NCBI GenBank assembly: GCA_964644705.1
Contig: CAZXYF010000006.1
Coordinates: forward strand, 1-37,086
Length of the DNA: 37,086 nt
Source of the DNA: CAZXYF01 sp964644705
GTDB taxonomy: Bacteria; Planctomycetota; Brocadiia; SM23-32
Direction: 5' to 3'
Part shown: piece by piece, positions 1-8,481 of the stretch
How positions within the stretch are numbered: position 1 is the stretch's first letter
How the letters are laid out: the number at the start of each line of letters is the position of its first letter
Program-made: the position numbers and the translations under genes
The notes under the pieces: generated by a model
What the model was told of the DNA's origin: nothing
Database searches by the model: none
What the model saw: the letters and a program-made list of their open reading frames with translations, nothing else

Positions 1-25
1 TCACTGTATCTTGTAGTCAGTCATA

Positions 26-56
26 ATTTCCACAGGGACATGCCCTGTGGGGAAAT
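26..56. repeat. Imperfect hairpin near the left edge
   Basis: Arms at 26-37 and 43-56 can pair through an eight-base perfect core, CCACAGGG (30-37) with CCCTGTGG (43-50), and an outer ATTT/AAAT with two extra G residues. The loop is five bases. No T-run follows on either strand, so it is not a standard intrinsic terminator. It could end a gene to the left of the window or be a dispersed palindrome. Confidence 0.4.
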
Positions 57-427
57 AAACCCCGTTTCGGAGAGCGCAATGCGGCAGTTTTGAGCGACTT
101 TCAAGGTCCAAAGCAAGTACATTTCGGTATCATAGGGGCAGGCCCGGAGGGGCCAACCGCAGCGACTTTTCCTCAAAATGCACCGTGGTTTACTGAATAC
201 TTACCTTACATCCGGGTATGTCGCATTTTCCCGGCAGGATAGCGTGAGAAAGGGGATCCGTAGAAGCTTGTCTGAAACCTCAGGATACTTATGAAGGGCC
301 GCTTAGAGCTCAGGACTCTCAAGAGGGGCATTGTGTGTGTTTGTTCCATGCAGGCCTTTTTCGTATCTTATCGGGCACCTGGTTGGGGGGCGTTTTTGAG
401 TCCCGACACCTTTTTCAGGAACCTGAC
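57..427. other. Non-coding leader upstream of the beta-galactosidase gene
   Basis: No convincing gene lies in this stretch. It holds a small GC hairpin (GGCCC 141-145 with GGGCC 150-154) and the bipartite motif at 195-219 that recurs before the GH130 gene. An open frame from 335 joins the galactosidase frame, but its start has no ribosome site and its extra residues do not resemble a GH2 N-terminus. No clear -35/-10 pair was found. Confidence 0.4.
195..219 (+). promoter_or_regulatory. Putative operator, copy 1 (GAATAC-N11-CCGGGTAT)
   Basis: GAATAC (195-200) is followed after 11 bases by CCGGGTAT (212-219). The same 14 fixed bases with the same spacing occur at 4750-4774 ahead of the GH130 gene, and both copies are preceded by TAnT. 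The outer bases (ATAC ... GTAT) are inverted, as expected for a dimeric regulator site. It lies about 208 bases before the galactosidase start. The regulator is unknown and the role is inferred only from recurrence. Confidence 0.4.
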
Positions 428-3400
428 ATGACTGTTGAATGGGAAGATTACACAAGTATTGGCAGGAATCGGACGGACTCGCGAGCCTACTTCGTCCCTC
501 ATCTGGACGAGACAACGGCCGTGACCGGACAACGTGGAGAATCCGCGTGTTTCAAGTTGCTCAATGGCACGTGGAGATTTAATTACGTGGAAACACCCGC
601 TGATCGGCCGTCGAATTTCGCCGACCCCGAATATGATGTCTCAGGATGGGATGATATCCAGGTTCCCTGCAGCTGGCAGGTGGAGGGATACGGACGACCG
701 CATTACACCAACATGCCATATCCATTCCCCGTCGATCCGCCCCACGTGCCAACCGAAAATCCGGTGGGCACATACCGGCGGACGTTTGACCTGCCGGAAG
801 ATTGGGGTGGACGGGAGGTGTTCCTGCGGTTTGAGGGTGTTGATTCGGCCTTTCAGGTTTTTGTGAACGGACACGACGTCGGTTTCAGCAAGGGCAGCCG
901 TCTGCCCTCCGAGTTCGACATTACCGAACACCTCCAGCCCGGTCAGAACGTCGTCGGCGTGCAGGTGTATAAGTGGTCCGACGGGAGTTATCTGGAGGCG
1001 CAGGATCACTGGTGGCTCAGCGGCATCTTCCGCGACGTGTATCTGGTGGCCACCCCGCCGGTGCATGTGTTCGATTACGCCGTGACAACCACTTTCGATG
1101 ACGATTATCGCGACGCGGTTCTGAGCGTTGAATGTGAGATCCGAAATTGTCGGGAGACCGGACCCAGCGGAGACGGCGTGAAGGTGGAAGGGAAGCTCGT
1201 GGGGGAGACCGGCGAGGTTGTGGCGAGAATGAAAAGCTCGCCCGTTTCAGTTGAGGCGGGGGAGGGCGCCAGCGTATCGATGGAAGTCTCGGTGGAGGAA
1301 CCGCGAAAATGGTCCGCCGAAAGCCCCGAGCTGTACAGTTTGTTCATTTCCCTGTGCGACTCCGAGGGTAACACGGTGGAGACGATTCCGGAACGAGTGG
1401 GATTCAGAGAAGTCGAGATCACCGACGAAAACTTCCTGGTCAACGGTGTGCCGGTCATGATCAAGGGCGTGAACCGGCATGATTTTGATCCCGAACTGGG
1501 GAAAACTGTTCCGCACGGCAAAATGGTGCATGATCTGCTTCTGATGAAACGGCACAACATCAACGCCGTCCGGACGTCGCATTATCCGAATGATCCGCGG
1601 TTCCTTCAACTCTGCGATGAGTATGGGCTGTATGTGATCGACGAGACGGATCTGGAAACCCATGGGTTTGGCATGTTCGGGGATGTGGGGAAGATCAGCA
1701 AAGATCCCGAGTGGGAGACCGCCTACGTGGACCGGATGGAGCGGATGGTGGAACGGGACAAAAACCGACCGAGCGTGATCATGTGGTCGCTGGGCAATGA
1801 GTCGGGGTTCGGTTGCAATCACGAGTCGATGGCGGAATGTGCGCGGAGTATCGACGGCACGCGCATGATTCACTACGAGGGCGATACTGAGACCGACGTG
1901 GCCGACGTGCACAGCGAAATGTATCCTTCCATCGACAACTTCCCGCGTAAGGTGCGACGCGTTGACAAACCCATATTTTTCTGCGAATACTGCCACGCCA
2001 TGGGAAATGGTCCCGGTGGATTGCAGGACTACTGGGATGAATTTTATCGGTACAACCGGATTCAGGGTGGTTGCGTATGGGAATGGATCGATCATGGTTT
2101 CCCGAAGGTGAGCGAAGGTGGAGAGACATATTGGGCCTACGGCGGAGACTTCGGTGATGAGCCAAACGACGGCAATTTCATCATTGATGGACTCGTTTTC
2201 CCGGACCGCACCCCCTCGCCGGGGCTGGTGGAGTACAAAAAGGTCATTGAACCGGTGAAGGTGGAACCGGTGGATCTGGAAGATGGTCGCGTGCGGCTGC
2301 ACAACCGGTACGATTTTCTGTCGCTGGACCACCTGGCCTGCAGCTGGGAGTTAGCCGTGGATGGAGAGGTTGTCCGAAGTGGGGGCGCTGATCTCCCGCT
2401 GGTTCGTCCCGGCGGAACAGCAGTGGTGGAGATCCCCGTTGGTGACCGGCCACCTCTGCCTGCGGGCGCGGAGTGTCATCTGAACCTGAGTTTCCAGCTC
2501 GCCGAGAGCACGCGCTGGGCCCGAGCCGGCCATGAGGTGGCGTGGGCGCAGGTGTTGATGCCGTGGGAGTCGGATGAGGTATCCGTGCGGAGGACGGTAT
2601 CCAATGCACCGATCAGGGTCGGAGAGGAAGGGCGGGAACTACAGGTGACGGGAGAAGATTTCGCTCTTGTCTTCGATTCCACATACGGTCGCATCAAATC
2701 CTGGTCGTATGAGGGAACGGAGCTGCTGCTGGCGGGGCCGCGCGTGAATTTCTGGCGGGCCCCGACGGACAACGATGTGGATGTGGCCAATGAGTGGAGG
2801 GGTGCGGGGCTGAATGCGTTGGAGCACCGGACGATCAGCTGTGAGTATGGGATAGGTGAGGAGGATGACGCCGCCGAGATCACGGTACATTCCCGCGTCG
2901 CTCCCCCCATGTATGAGCGTGCTTATTCATGTGACTATACCTACAGGATCAGCCGAAACGGCGTGGTGGTGTTGAACGTGCACGGCGTGCCGGAAGGAGA
3001 GTTCCCCGTCCTGCCCAGGATCGGATTACACATGCGTTTGCGCAGCCAATTCGATCGCGTGGCATGGTACGGGCGTGGTCCCGGCGAATCGTATATCGAC
3101 AGCAAGCAGGCGGGGAAGGTGGCCCAGCATTGTGCCGTTGTTGATGATCTGTACACGCCTTACGTTTATCCGCAGGAAAATGGTAACCGGACGGATGTGC
3201 GCTGGGTTTCGATGACGGACTGCCGTGGAATGGGGTTGCTGGCGGTGGGACGGCCAGAGATTAATTTCAGTGCCCACCGGTTCAGGACCGAAGATTTTGC
3301 GCGGGCCGAGCACACGGTCGATCTGGAACCGCGGTCGGAAATCAATCTGAATCTGGACTACCGGCAGCGTCCGCTGGGCACCGCCAGCTGTGGTCCCGGG

Positions 3401-3520
3401 CCGCGGCCGAAATACGAGCTGGAGGCGACGGAATTTGACTACTCGGTGTGTCTGGTGCCGTATTCTGCAGAGGCCACATCCCCTGCGGTTCTTGCCCGCC
3501 GAACGGGCGGCCAGGTGTAG
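428..3520 (+). CDS. lacZ: Beta-galactosidase, glycoside hydrolase family 2 (LacZ type)
   Basis: The 1030-residue protein has the usual length and layout of LacZ-type GH2 enzymes: N-terminal sugar-binding and Ig-like domains, a TIM barrel and a C-terminal small-chain domain. It should cleave terminal beta-galactosides with retention. Visible signatures are NRHDFDPELG, RTSHYPNDPRF, SLGNESGFG with the likely acid/base Glu458, and FFCEYCHAMGNG with the likely nucleophile Glu520, followed by GGCVWEWIDHG. No signal peptide is seen, so it is probably cytoplasmic. The ATG at 428 is chosen because AGGAA sits six bases upstream; the frame stays open to 335 but without a ribosome site. Substrate could be another beta-galactoside than lactose. 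It is followed after 76 bases by the UroD-fold gene. Confidence 0.93.
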   Translation: MTVEWEDYTSIGRNRTDSRAYFVPHLDETTAVTGQRGESACFKLLNGTWRFNYVETPADRPSNFADPEYDVSGWDDIQVPCSWQVEGYGRPHYTNMPYPFPVDPPHVPTENPVGTYRRTFDLPEDWGGREVFLRFEGVDSAFQVFVNGHDVGFSKGSRLPSEFDITEHLQPGQNVVGVQVYKWSDGSYLEAQDHWWLSGIFRDVYLVATPPVHVFDYAVTTTFDDDYRDAVLSVECEIRNCRETGPSGDGVKVEGKLVGETGEVVARMKSSPVSVEAGEGASVSMEVSVEEPRKWSAESPELYSLFISLCDSEGNTVETIPERVGFREVEITDENFLVNGVPVMIKGVNRHDFDPELGKTVPHGKMVHDLLLMKRHNINAVRTSHYPNDPRFLQLCDEYGLYVIDETDLETHGFGMFGDVGKISKDPEWETAYVDRMERMVERDKNRPSVIMWSLGNESGFGCNHESMAECARSIDGTRMIHYEGDTETDVADVHSEMYPSIDNFPRKVRRVDKPIFFCEYCHAMGNGPGGLQDYWDEFYRYNRIQGGCVWEWIDHGFPKVSEGGETYWAYGGDFGDEPNDGNFIIDGLVFPDRTPSPGLVEYKKVIEPVKVEPVDLEDGRVRLHNRYDFLSLDHLACSWELAVDGEVVRSGGADLPLVRPGGTAVVEIPVGDRPPLPAGAECHLNLSFQLAESTRWARAGHEVAWAQVLMPWESDEVSVRRTVSNAPIRVGEEGRELQVTGEDFALVFDSTYGRIKSWSYEGTELLLAGPRVNFWRAPTDNDVDVANEWRGAGLNALEHRTISCEYGIGEEDDAAEITVHSRVAPPMYERAYSCDYTYRISRNGVVVLNVHGVPEGEFPVLPRIGLHMRLRSQFDRVAWYGRGPGESYIDSKQAGKVAQHCAVVDDLYTPYVYPQENGNRTDVRWVSMTDCRGMGLLAVGRPEINFSAHRFRTEDFARAEHTVDLEPRSEINLNLDYRQRPLGTASCGPGPRPKYELEATEFDYSVCLVPYSAEATSPAVLARRTGGQV

Positions 3521-3596
3521 GATTTCCCGACGGTGCTGGAGTTGAGACGTCAAATGCAGCGGATTTTATTCGTGACAATTCGACTCATGGAGAACG

Positions 3597-4676
3597 ATGA
3601 TGGACGTGATGCCAATTGAACGTATCCCGGATTGGGAGAAAAGACTGGAGCGTCAGGACGCCTTCTGGCATAACGAGGTGCTGGACCGACCGGTCGTGCA
3701 CATAACTTTGCCGCAGGAGAATGAGGACTATCCCTTTCCGGAAGAAAAGGACTGGGGTAGTTTACGCGAAAAGTGGTTTGATACCGAGTACGTTGCGGAA
3801 CAGGCGCTTGCGGGCGCAATGAACACCCGACACATGGGGGATGCCTTACCGAAAGCGTATCCGAACCTGGGGCCGGAGGTGTTCAGCGCCTTCTTCGGAC
3901 TGGAGATGGAATACGGCGAGCGCACCAGCTGGTCCGAGCCCGTGCTGGAAGACTGGGACGATGTGGATGATTTACAGTTCAGTCGGGATAACGTCTACTG
4001 GTCCAAACTGGAAGAGATGACCGACGCCTTGTTAGAAATTGGTGAAAATAAATTTTATACGGGGCTTACGGATCTTCATCCCGGTGGAGATGCGATTGCG
4101 GCGTTCCGTGATCCGGCGGCTCTGGCCATGGATATGATCGAACACCCGGAGGAAATCAAAGCCCTTCTGGACCGAGTGACCGGTGCGTTTTTTGAGACCT
4201 ATGACTATTTCGCCGACAAACTTCAGAATGCCGGGCAGGCGCTCTCCACCTGGACGGGTATCGTCTCAACCAGGCGCTGGTATGTACCCAGCAACGATTT
4301 CTCGTGCATGGTTTCCAATCAGATGTTTGAGGATGTGTTTCTACCGGGTATCGCCGAAGAATGTGCCCACCTGGAAGCGGCGATCTATCATCTCGACGGC
4401 CCGAATGCTCTCCAGCACCTGGATAGTTTGCTCCAGATTGAGGATCTGAACGCTATCCAGTGGGTGTATGGGGCGGGCAACGGCCCGGCTTCGGAGTGGA
4501 TGGAGGTGTATAAAAAATGTCAGGATGCCGGAAAAGGGATACAGGTCGGCATCGGCGCGGACGAGTTGGACACGTTCATGGAAGAACTGTGTCCGGAGGG
4601 AGTCTGGATGCAGGTAGGGGACATAGAAGACGAAGAACATGCCGAGTGGATCCTCGAAAAAACAAAAAAATGGTGA
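3597..4676 (+). CDS. Uroporphyrinogen decarboxylase-fold (URO-D superfamily) protein
   Basis: The 359-residue protein resembles the URO-D/MtaA-like methyltransferase superfamily, especially a subgroup often mislabelled 'trimethylamine corrinoid protein 2'. The clearest part is the C-terminal barrel segment, YHLDGPNALQHLD followed by IQWVYGAGNGP, and the IQVGIGADELDTFM stretch. The N-terminus (IPDWEKRLERQDAFWHNEVLDRPVV) is typical of the same subgroup. No heme-pathway gene, corrinoid protein or methylamine gene lies nearby, so true heme synthesis is unlikely. Its place between two glycosidase genes suggests sugar-linked use, as seen for similar proteins in many carbohydrate loci, but the reaction is unknown. 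Start is ATGATG at 3597/3600 behind GGAGA; the second ATG has the better spacing. Confidence 0.75.
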   Translation: MMDVMPIERIPDWEKRLERQDAFWHNEVLDRPVVHITLPQENEDYPFPEEKDWGSLREKWFDTEYVAEQALAGAMNTRHMGDALPKAYPNLGPEVFSAFFGLEMEYGERTSWSEPVLEDWDDVDDLQFSRDNVYWSKLEEMTDALLEIGENKFYTGLTDLHPGGDAIAAFRDPAALAMDMIEHPEEIKALLDRVTGAFFETYDYFADKLQNAGQALSTWTGIVSTRRWYVPSNDFSCMVSNQMFEDVFLPGIAEECAHLEAAIYHLDGPNALQHLDSLLQIEDLNAIQWVYGAGNGPASEWMEVYKKCQDAGKGIQVGIGADELDTFMEELCPEGVWMQVGDIEDEEHAEWILEKTKKW

Positions 4677-4749
4677 AGGCTTTTTGATTGCGTCAAATCT
4701 CAGATGACGTACACTATTAACGCCTTACCCGAGATGTTGCGCAGCTAAT

Positions 4750-4774
4750 GAATACCGCGTTGAACACCGGGTAT
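4750..4774 (+). promoter_or_regulatory. Putative operator, copy 2 (GAATAC-N11-CCGGGTAT)
   Basis: GAATAC (4750-4755), 11 bases, then CCGGGTAT (4767-4774) repeats the motif at 195-219. Here the symmetry is better: AATACC (4751-4756) pairs with GGTATT (4770-4775). It lies 85 bases before the GH130 start, in a 183-base gap otherwise without a feature I can support, which suggests GH130 has its own regulated transcript start. Confidence 0.4.
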
Positions 4775-4859
4775 TTATGTACGACCATCCTCGCAGGAAA
4801 GATGTGGTGTACTTGTACGATCGAGCTCCAGCAATCTGATAATAAGGGATTATTGAAAC

Positions 4860-5834
4860 ATGGGTCCGCGTTCATTTTCTGGTGCAGAGGAAGACGGACG
4901 AGAAGAGATATTTGTGCGATGTGATGAGAATCCCCTCATCACGCGTGAGGATGTTCCGTATCTGGCCAACACAGTCTTTAATGCCGGTGCCGCAGATCTG
5001 GGCGATGAAGTGTTGTTGTTGAGTCGGGTTGAAAGCGCGTCCGGCCGGTCCCATCTGATTGTTGCTCGCAGCGACGATGGAGTGACCGACTGGGAGTTTG
5101 AGGAAAGGGCGCTGTTACACCCGGCTGACAATTTCCCCAATGAGACCAATGGCGTGGAGGACTGTCGGATAACCTGGATGGAAGACCTTGACTGTTATGT
5201 GCTGGCCTACACGGCTTATTCGGATCAGGGACCGGGCATCGCACTGGCGAAGACGAAAGATTTTGAAAACGTATCGCGATTGGGTCTCGCCATACCGCCG
5301 GACGATAAGAATGCGGCTTTGTTCCCGGGCAAATTCGATGGTCTGTATGCCATGTTGCACCGTCCGTCGGTGGGAGGCGGAGGAATATGGCTGTCGTATT
5401 CACCGGATTTGCAGTTCTGGGGAAAATCCCGAGTGGTTATTCCTCCGCGTTCAGGCCCGTGGTGGGATGGTGCGCGAGTGGGGGCGGGAATGAGTCCTAT
5501 TCGAACCGACGACGGTTGGCTGATCATCTATCACGGCGTGAAACGGTTGGTGGGGAGCCCACTTTACAGACTGGGGGCGGCCTTGCTTGACCTTGAGGAG
5601 CCGCATCGGCTCAAAAGTCGCGTCCGGCGATGGTTGATTGGACCACGAACTGAATATGAACGGACGGGGGATGCACCAAACGTGATTTTCACCTGTGGGG
5701 GCTTTGTTCGCGACGGTGTGCTCTGGTGTTACTACGGAGCAGCAGATTCCTCGATTTGTCTTGCACGGGCCAAATTGGAGGATGTCCTGCATGTCGTGCA
5801 CAACGAACCGGTGGGTTCTTATCATCACAGGTAG
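4860..5834 (+). CDS. GH130 family beta-mannoside phosphorylase-like protein
   Basis: The 324-residue protein has the five-bladed propeller signatures of glycoside hydrolase family 130. That family mostly phosphorolyses beta-1,4- or beta-1,2-mannosides to mannose 1-phosphate, and a few members are hydrolases. Visible are GVEDCR with the likely proton donor Asp101 (usual motif GVEDPR), KNAALFPGK at 150-158 followed by YAMLHRP, the WDGARVGAGMSPI segment, and YHGV. The Lys/His/Arg residues around 150-168 favour a phosphorylase but do not prove it. No signal peptide is present, fitting intracellular oligosaccharide use. The ATG at 4860 has AAGGGA about ten bases upstream, a little far. A family call is safe; linkage and substrate are not. 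Confidence 0.85.
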   Translation: MGPRSFSGAEEDGREEIFVRCDENPLITREDVPYLANTVFNAGAADLGDEVLLLSRVESASGRSHLIVARSDDGVTDWEFEERALLHPADNFPNETNGVEDCRITWMEDLDCYVLAYTAYSDQGPGIALAKTKDFENVSRLGLAIPPDDKNAALFPGKFDGLYAMLHRPSVGGGGIWLSYSPDLQFWGKSRVVIPPRSGPWWDGARVGAGMSPIRTDDGWLIIYHGVKRLVGSPLYRLGAALLDLEEPHRLKSRVRRWLIGPRTEYERTGDAPNVIFTCGGFVRDGVLWCYYGAADSSICLARAKLEDVLHVVHNEPVGSYHHR

Positions 5835-5941
5835 TGGACGGAGGTGGGAGATGAGAGATGGAGGGATGGAAATCAAGGTGTTAGAAAAACGACCACAATA
5901 GATTATTTTGCTATAGAAGTATTTCCTGAAAGGAAATGAAC

Positions 5942-8395
5942 ATGGAAAAGACTGAACTGCATGAGAAGATGGAAGTACCCGTTGAGGACCTGCGGCGGCG
6001 TATTGAAGAGGGGACTTTTGATTTTGATACGACCGCGGATATAGAACCGCTGGAGGATACCGTTGGTCAACAGCGAGCTCTCGATGCTATTAACCGCGGC
6101 CTGGAGATGGATGCCCAGGGCTTCAATATCTATGCATGTGGGCCCGTGGGAACCGGCCGGAACACCACTGTGAAGACTCTGATCGAGAAAAAAGCCGAAG
6201 AACGACCGACCCCCAACGACTGGTGTTACGTGTACAATTTTGACAAATCCGACCAGCCCGTGGTGCTGGAACTACAACCGGGTCAGGGACGGGAACTGTC
6301 GGAAGATATGGAACGATTGATTGAGGAGTGCAAGGAGGAAATCCCGAAAGCTTTTGAAGAAGAGGAATACGAGAAGCAGAAAAGCGAGGTTCTTCAGGAG
6401 CTTCAGGAAGAGCGGCAGGAACTGATTGCGGATCTGCGGGAAGAAGCGCGGGAACTGGACCACGCCGTTCAGGTGAGCCCCTCGGGAATCGCGGCCGCGC
6501 CTCTGGTGGATGGCGAGCCGATCTCCCAGGAAGAGTTCAACGAACTGCCGGAGGAAAAACAGGAGGAGCTGCGGGAAAAGAACGAGGATGTTCAGCAATT
6601 GATTGCCGAGACGGTCTCGCAGGCACGCCAGATCGAAAAGAAGATGAAAGAACGGGTGGGCGATCTGAACGAGCAGGTGGCGCTGTTTGCGGTTGGCCAC
6701 CTGGTGGATGAATTGATTGAGAAATATGAGGATAACGACAAAGTTGTCGAGTACCTGAACAACGTCAAAGACGACATAATTGAAAACCTCGACATGTTCC
6801 GTCGGGATGAGGGCAACGGCCAGCCGGACATTATGGGCATGCAGTCGGCCATGAAGGAACAGGCCTTCAACAAATATCGCGTGAATGTGGCCGTCGATCA
6901 TTCTGAGACCGATGGAGCACCCGTCATAGACGAGCGTAATCCAACCTATTACAACCTGTTTGGCCAGCTCGAGTATCGGTCGCAGTTCGGCGGGATGACG
7001 ACGGATTTCACGATGATAAAGGCCGGATCCTTCGTCCAGGCCAGCGGCGGATACATTGTGCTCCAGGTGATGGATGTGCTGCGCAATCCATTCGCCTGGG
7101 AAGGGCTCAAACGGGCGATTCGGACTCAGGAAGTCAAAATCGAAAACATGTGGGAACAGTACAGGCCCATCCCGGCCGCCACGCTCGAACCCGAAGCGGT
7201 GCCGGTGGACACAAAGGTCGTGCTTGTTGGAAATCCCTTCATCTATCAGTTGCTTTACGCCCTGGATGAGGACTTCCGCCGATTGTTCAAAATAAAGGCT
7301 GATTTTGACGTGGAAATGGATCGTACGGAGCAACACCTGACCCGATATGCGGCGTTTATCGGCAAACAGTGCGAGGAAGCCGAACTTCCCGATTTCGAGA
7401 GGACAGCGGTCGCGAAACTGGCGGAGCACGGGTCGCGTCTGGCCGGGCATCAGGAGCGCATATCCACTCAATTCCAGCGCGTCACTGATATCATTGTTGA
7501 ATCCGGTCAAATTGCAAAATCGGAGGATGCGGATCAGGTCAGCGAGGAACATGTGGCTCAGGCGATTGAGGATAGGCGCTACAGAAACCGGATGATCCAG
7601 GATAAAATCCAGCGGGCAATTGAGGAGGGAACGCTCCTGATCGACACCGAAGATGCCCTGCCGGGGCAGGTCAATGGTCTGGCCGCCCTCGATATTGGTG
7701 ACTATCGCTTCGGTAAACCGTCACGCATCACCTGCGTCACGTCAATCGGGCGGTCCGGCGTTGTGAACATTGAGCGAGAAGCGGACCTGAGTGGCAACAT
7801 CCACAACAAGGGCGTCATGATCATGAACGGGTATCTGGCCAGTCGGTTCGGGCAGGATAAACCGCTTTCGCTCTCGGCAAGCCTGACGTTTGAGCAGTCC
7901 TATGGGGAGGTGGACGGCGATAGCGCCTCCTGTGCCGAACTCTACGCCCTGCTGTCCAGCATGGCGGATCTGCCGTTGAGACAGGATATCGCCGTGACGG
8001 GATCGGTTAATCAGCGAGGGCAGGTCCAGCCGATTGGTGCAGTCAATGAGAAAATCGAAGGATTCTTTGAGGTTTGCCGTGAAAGTGGTTTAACGGGGGA
8101 ACAGGGCGTGATGATTCCCGAACGGAACGTGCAGCGCCTTATGCTGAAGGAAGAAGTGCTCGAGGCCGTGGAGAACGGTGATTTCCACGTATACGCGGTG
8201 AATACCGTGAAAGAAGGAATTGAAATACTGACGGGTGTCCCGGCGGGGGAGCGGGATGAAGATGGGGATTTCCCGGAAGATACCGTGTTTGGCATGGTGG
8301 ATGATCGCATGAGGGAAATGGGTAAGGTATTGAAAGAGTACGGACAGGCCGGGGGTTCCGAACAGGAAGACGAAGCGGGATCCGATGAAGGCTGA
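5942..8395 (+). CDS. Lon-family ATP-dependent protease (AAA_32/LonB-like type)
   Basis: The protein of about 817 residues belongs to the Lon-like group typified by E. coli YcbZ/LonH, not to classical LonA. It has an N-terminal AAA+ module with a variant Walker A (GPVGTGRNTT from residue 67, Arg replacing the usual Lys), a long charged helical insert (about 110-270) and a C-terminal Lon protease domain. The catalytic dyad is visible as Ser661 in GDSASCAELYALL and Lys704 in GAVNEKIEGF, 43 residues apart as in E. coli Lon. It is probably a cytosolic quality-control protease. ATG 5942 is preferred because AGGAA ends six bases upstream; ATG 5936 would sit directly against it. It is flanked by unrelated genes and is probably its own unit. 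Confidence 0.9.
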   Translation: MEKTELHEKMEVPVEDLRRRIEEGTFDFDTTADIEPLEDTVGQQRALDAINRGLEMDAQGFNIYACGPVGTGRNTTVKTLIEKKAEERPTPNDWCYVYNFDKSDQPVVLELQPGQGRELSEDMERLIEECKEEIPKAFEEEEYEKQKSEVLQELQEERQELIADLREEARELDHAVQVSPSGIAAAPLVDGEPISQEEFNELPEEKQEELREKNEDVQQLIAETVSQARQIEKKMKERVGDLNEQVALFAVGHLVDELIEKYEDNDKVVEYLNNVKDDIIENLDMFRRDEGNGQPDIMGMQSAMKEQAFNKYRVNVAVDHSETDGAPVIDERNPTYYNLFGQLEYRSQFGGMTTDFTMIKAGSFVQASGGYIVLQVMDVLRNPFAWEGLKRAIRTQEVKIENMWEQYRPIPAATLEPEAVPVDTKVVLVGNPFIYQLLYALDEDFRRLFKIKADFDVEMDRTEQHLTRYAAFIGKQCEEAELPDFERTAVAKLAEHGSRLAGHQERISTQFQRVTDIIVESGQIAKSEDADQVSEEHVAQAIEDRRYRNRMIQDKIQRAIEEGTLLIDTEDALPGQVNGLAALDIGDYRFGKPSRITCVTSIGRSGVVNIEREADLSGNIHNKGVMIMNGYLASRFGQDKPLSLSASLTFEQSYGEVDGDSASCAELYALLSSMADLPLRQDIAVTGSVNQRGQVQPIGAVNEKIEGFFEVCRESGLTGEQGVMIPERNVQRLMLKEEVLEAVENGDFHVYAVNTVKEGIEILTGVPAGERDEDGDFPEDTVFGMVDDRMREMGKVLKEYGQAGGSEQEDEAGSDEG

Positions 8396-8481
8396 AAGGG
8401 TCCCCCTGGAATAGGACTTTGACACGAAAGTCATCTTGCTTGTCACCGTGAACGAGGAAAGCTTTACCTGAGGCCGTATAC

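Noticed and set aside
335..427. N-terminal extension of the beta-galactosidase
   Set aside because: No ribosome site at 335 and no GH2-like residues; AGGAA sits correctly before ATG 428.
1247..2332. Long minus-strand open frame (361 codons) inside the beta-galactosidase gene
   Set aside because: It is fully antisense to a gene with clear catalytic motifs and has no recognisable family; a by-product of codon bias.
4684..4715. Promoter-like TTGCGT and TACACT in the gap before the GH130 gene
   Set aside because: Only three of six and four of six consensus matches; not better than chance in this sequence.
6272..7552. Long minus-strand open frame (426 codons) inside the Lon-family gene
   Set aside because: Its Leu/Phe-rich translation is the mirror of Glu/Lys-rich helices on the + strand; no independent support.
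8415..8432. Six-base stem after the Lon-family gene as a terminator
   Set aside because: Short A/T-rich stem with no T-run behind it.
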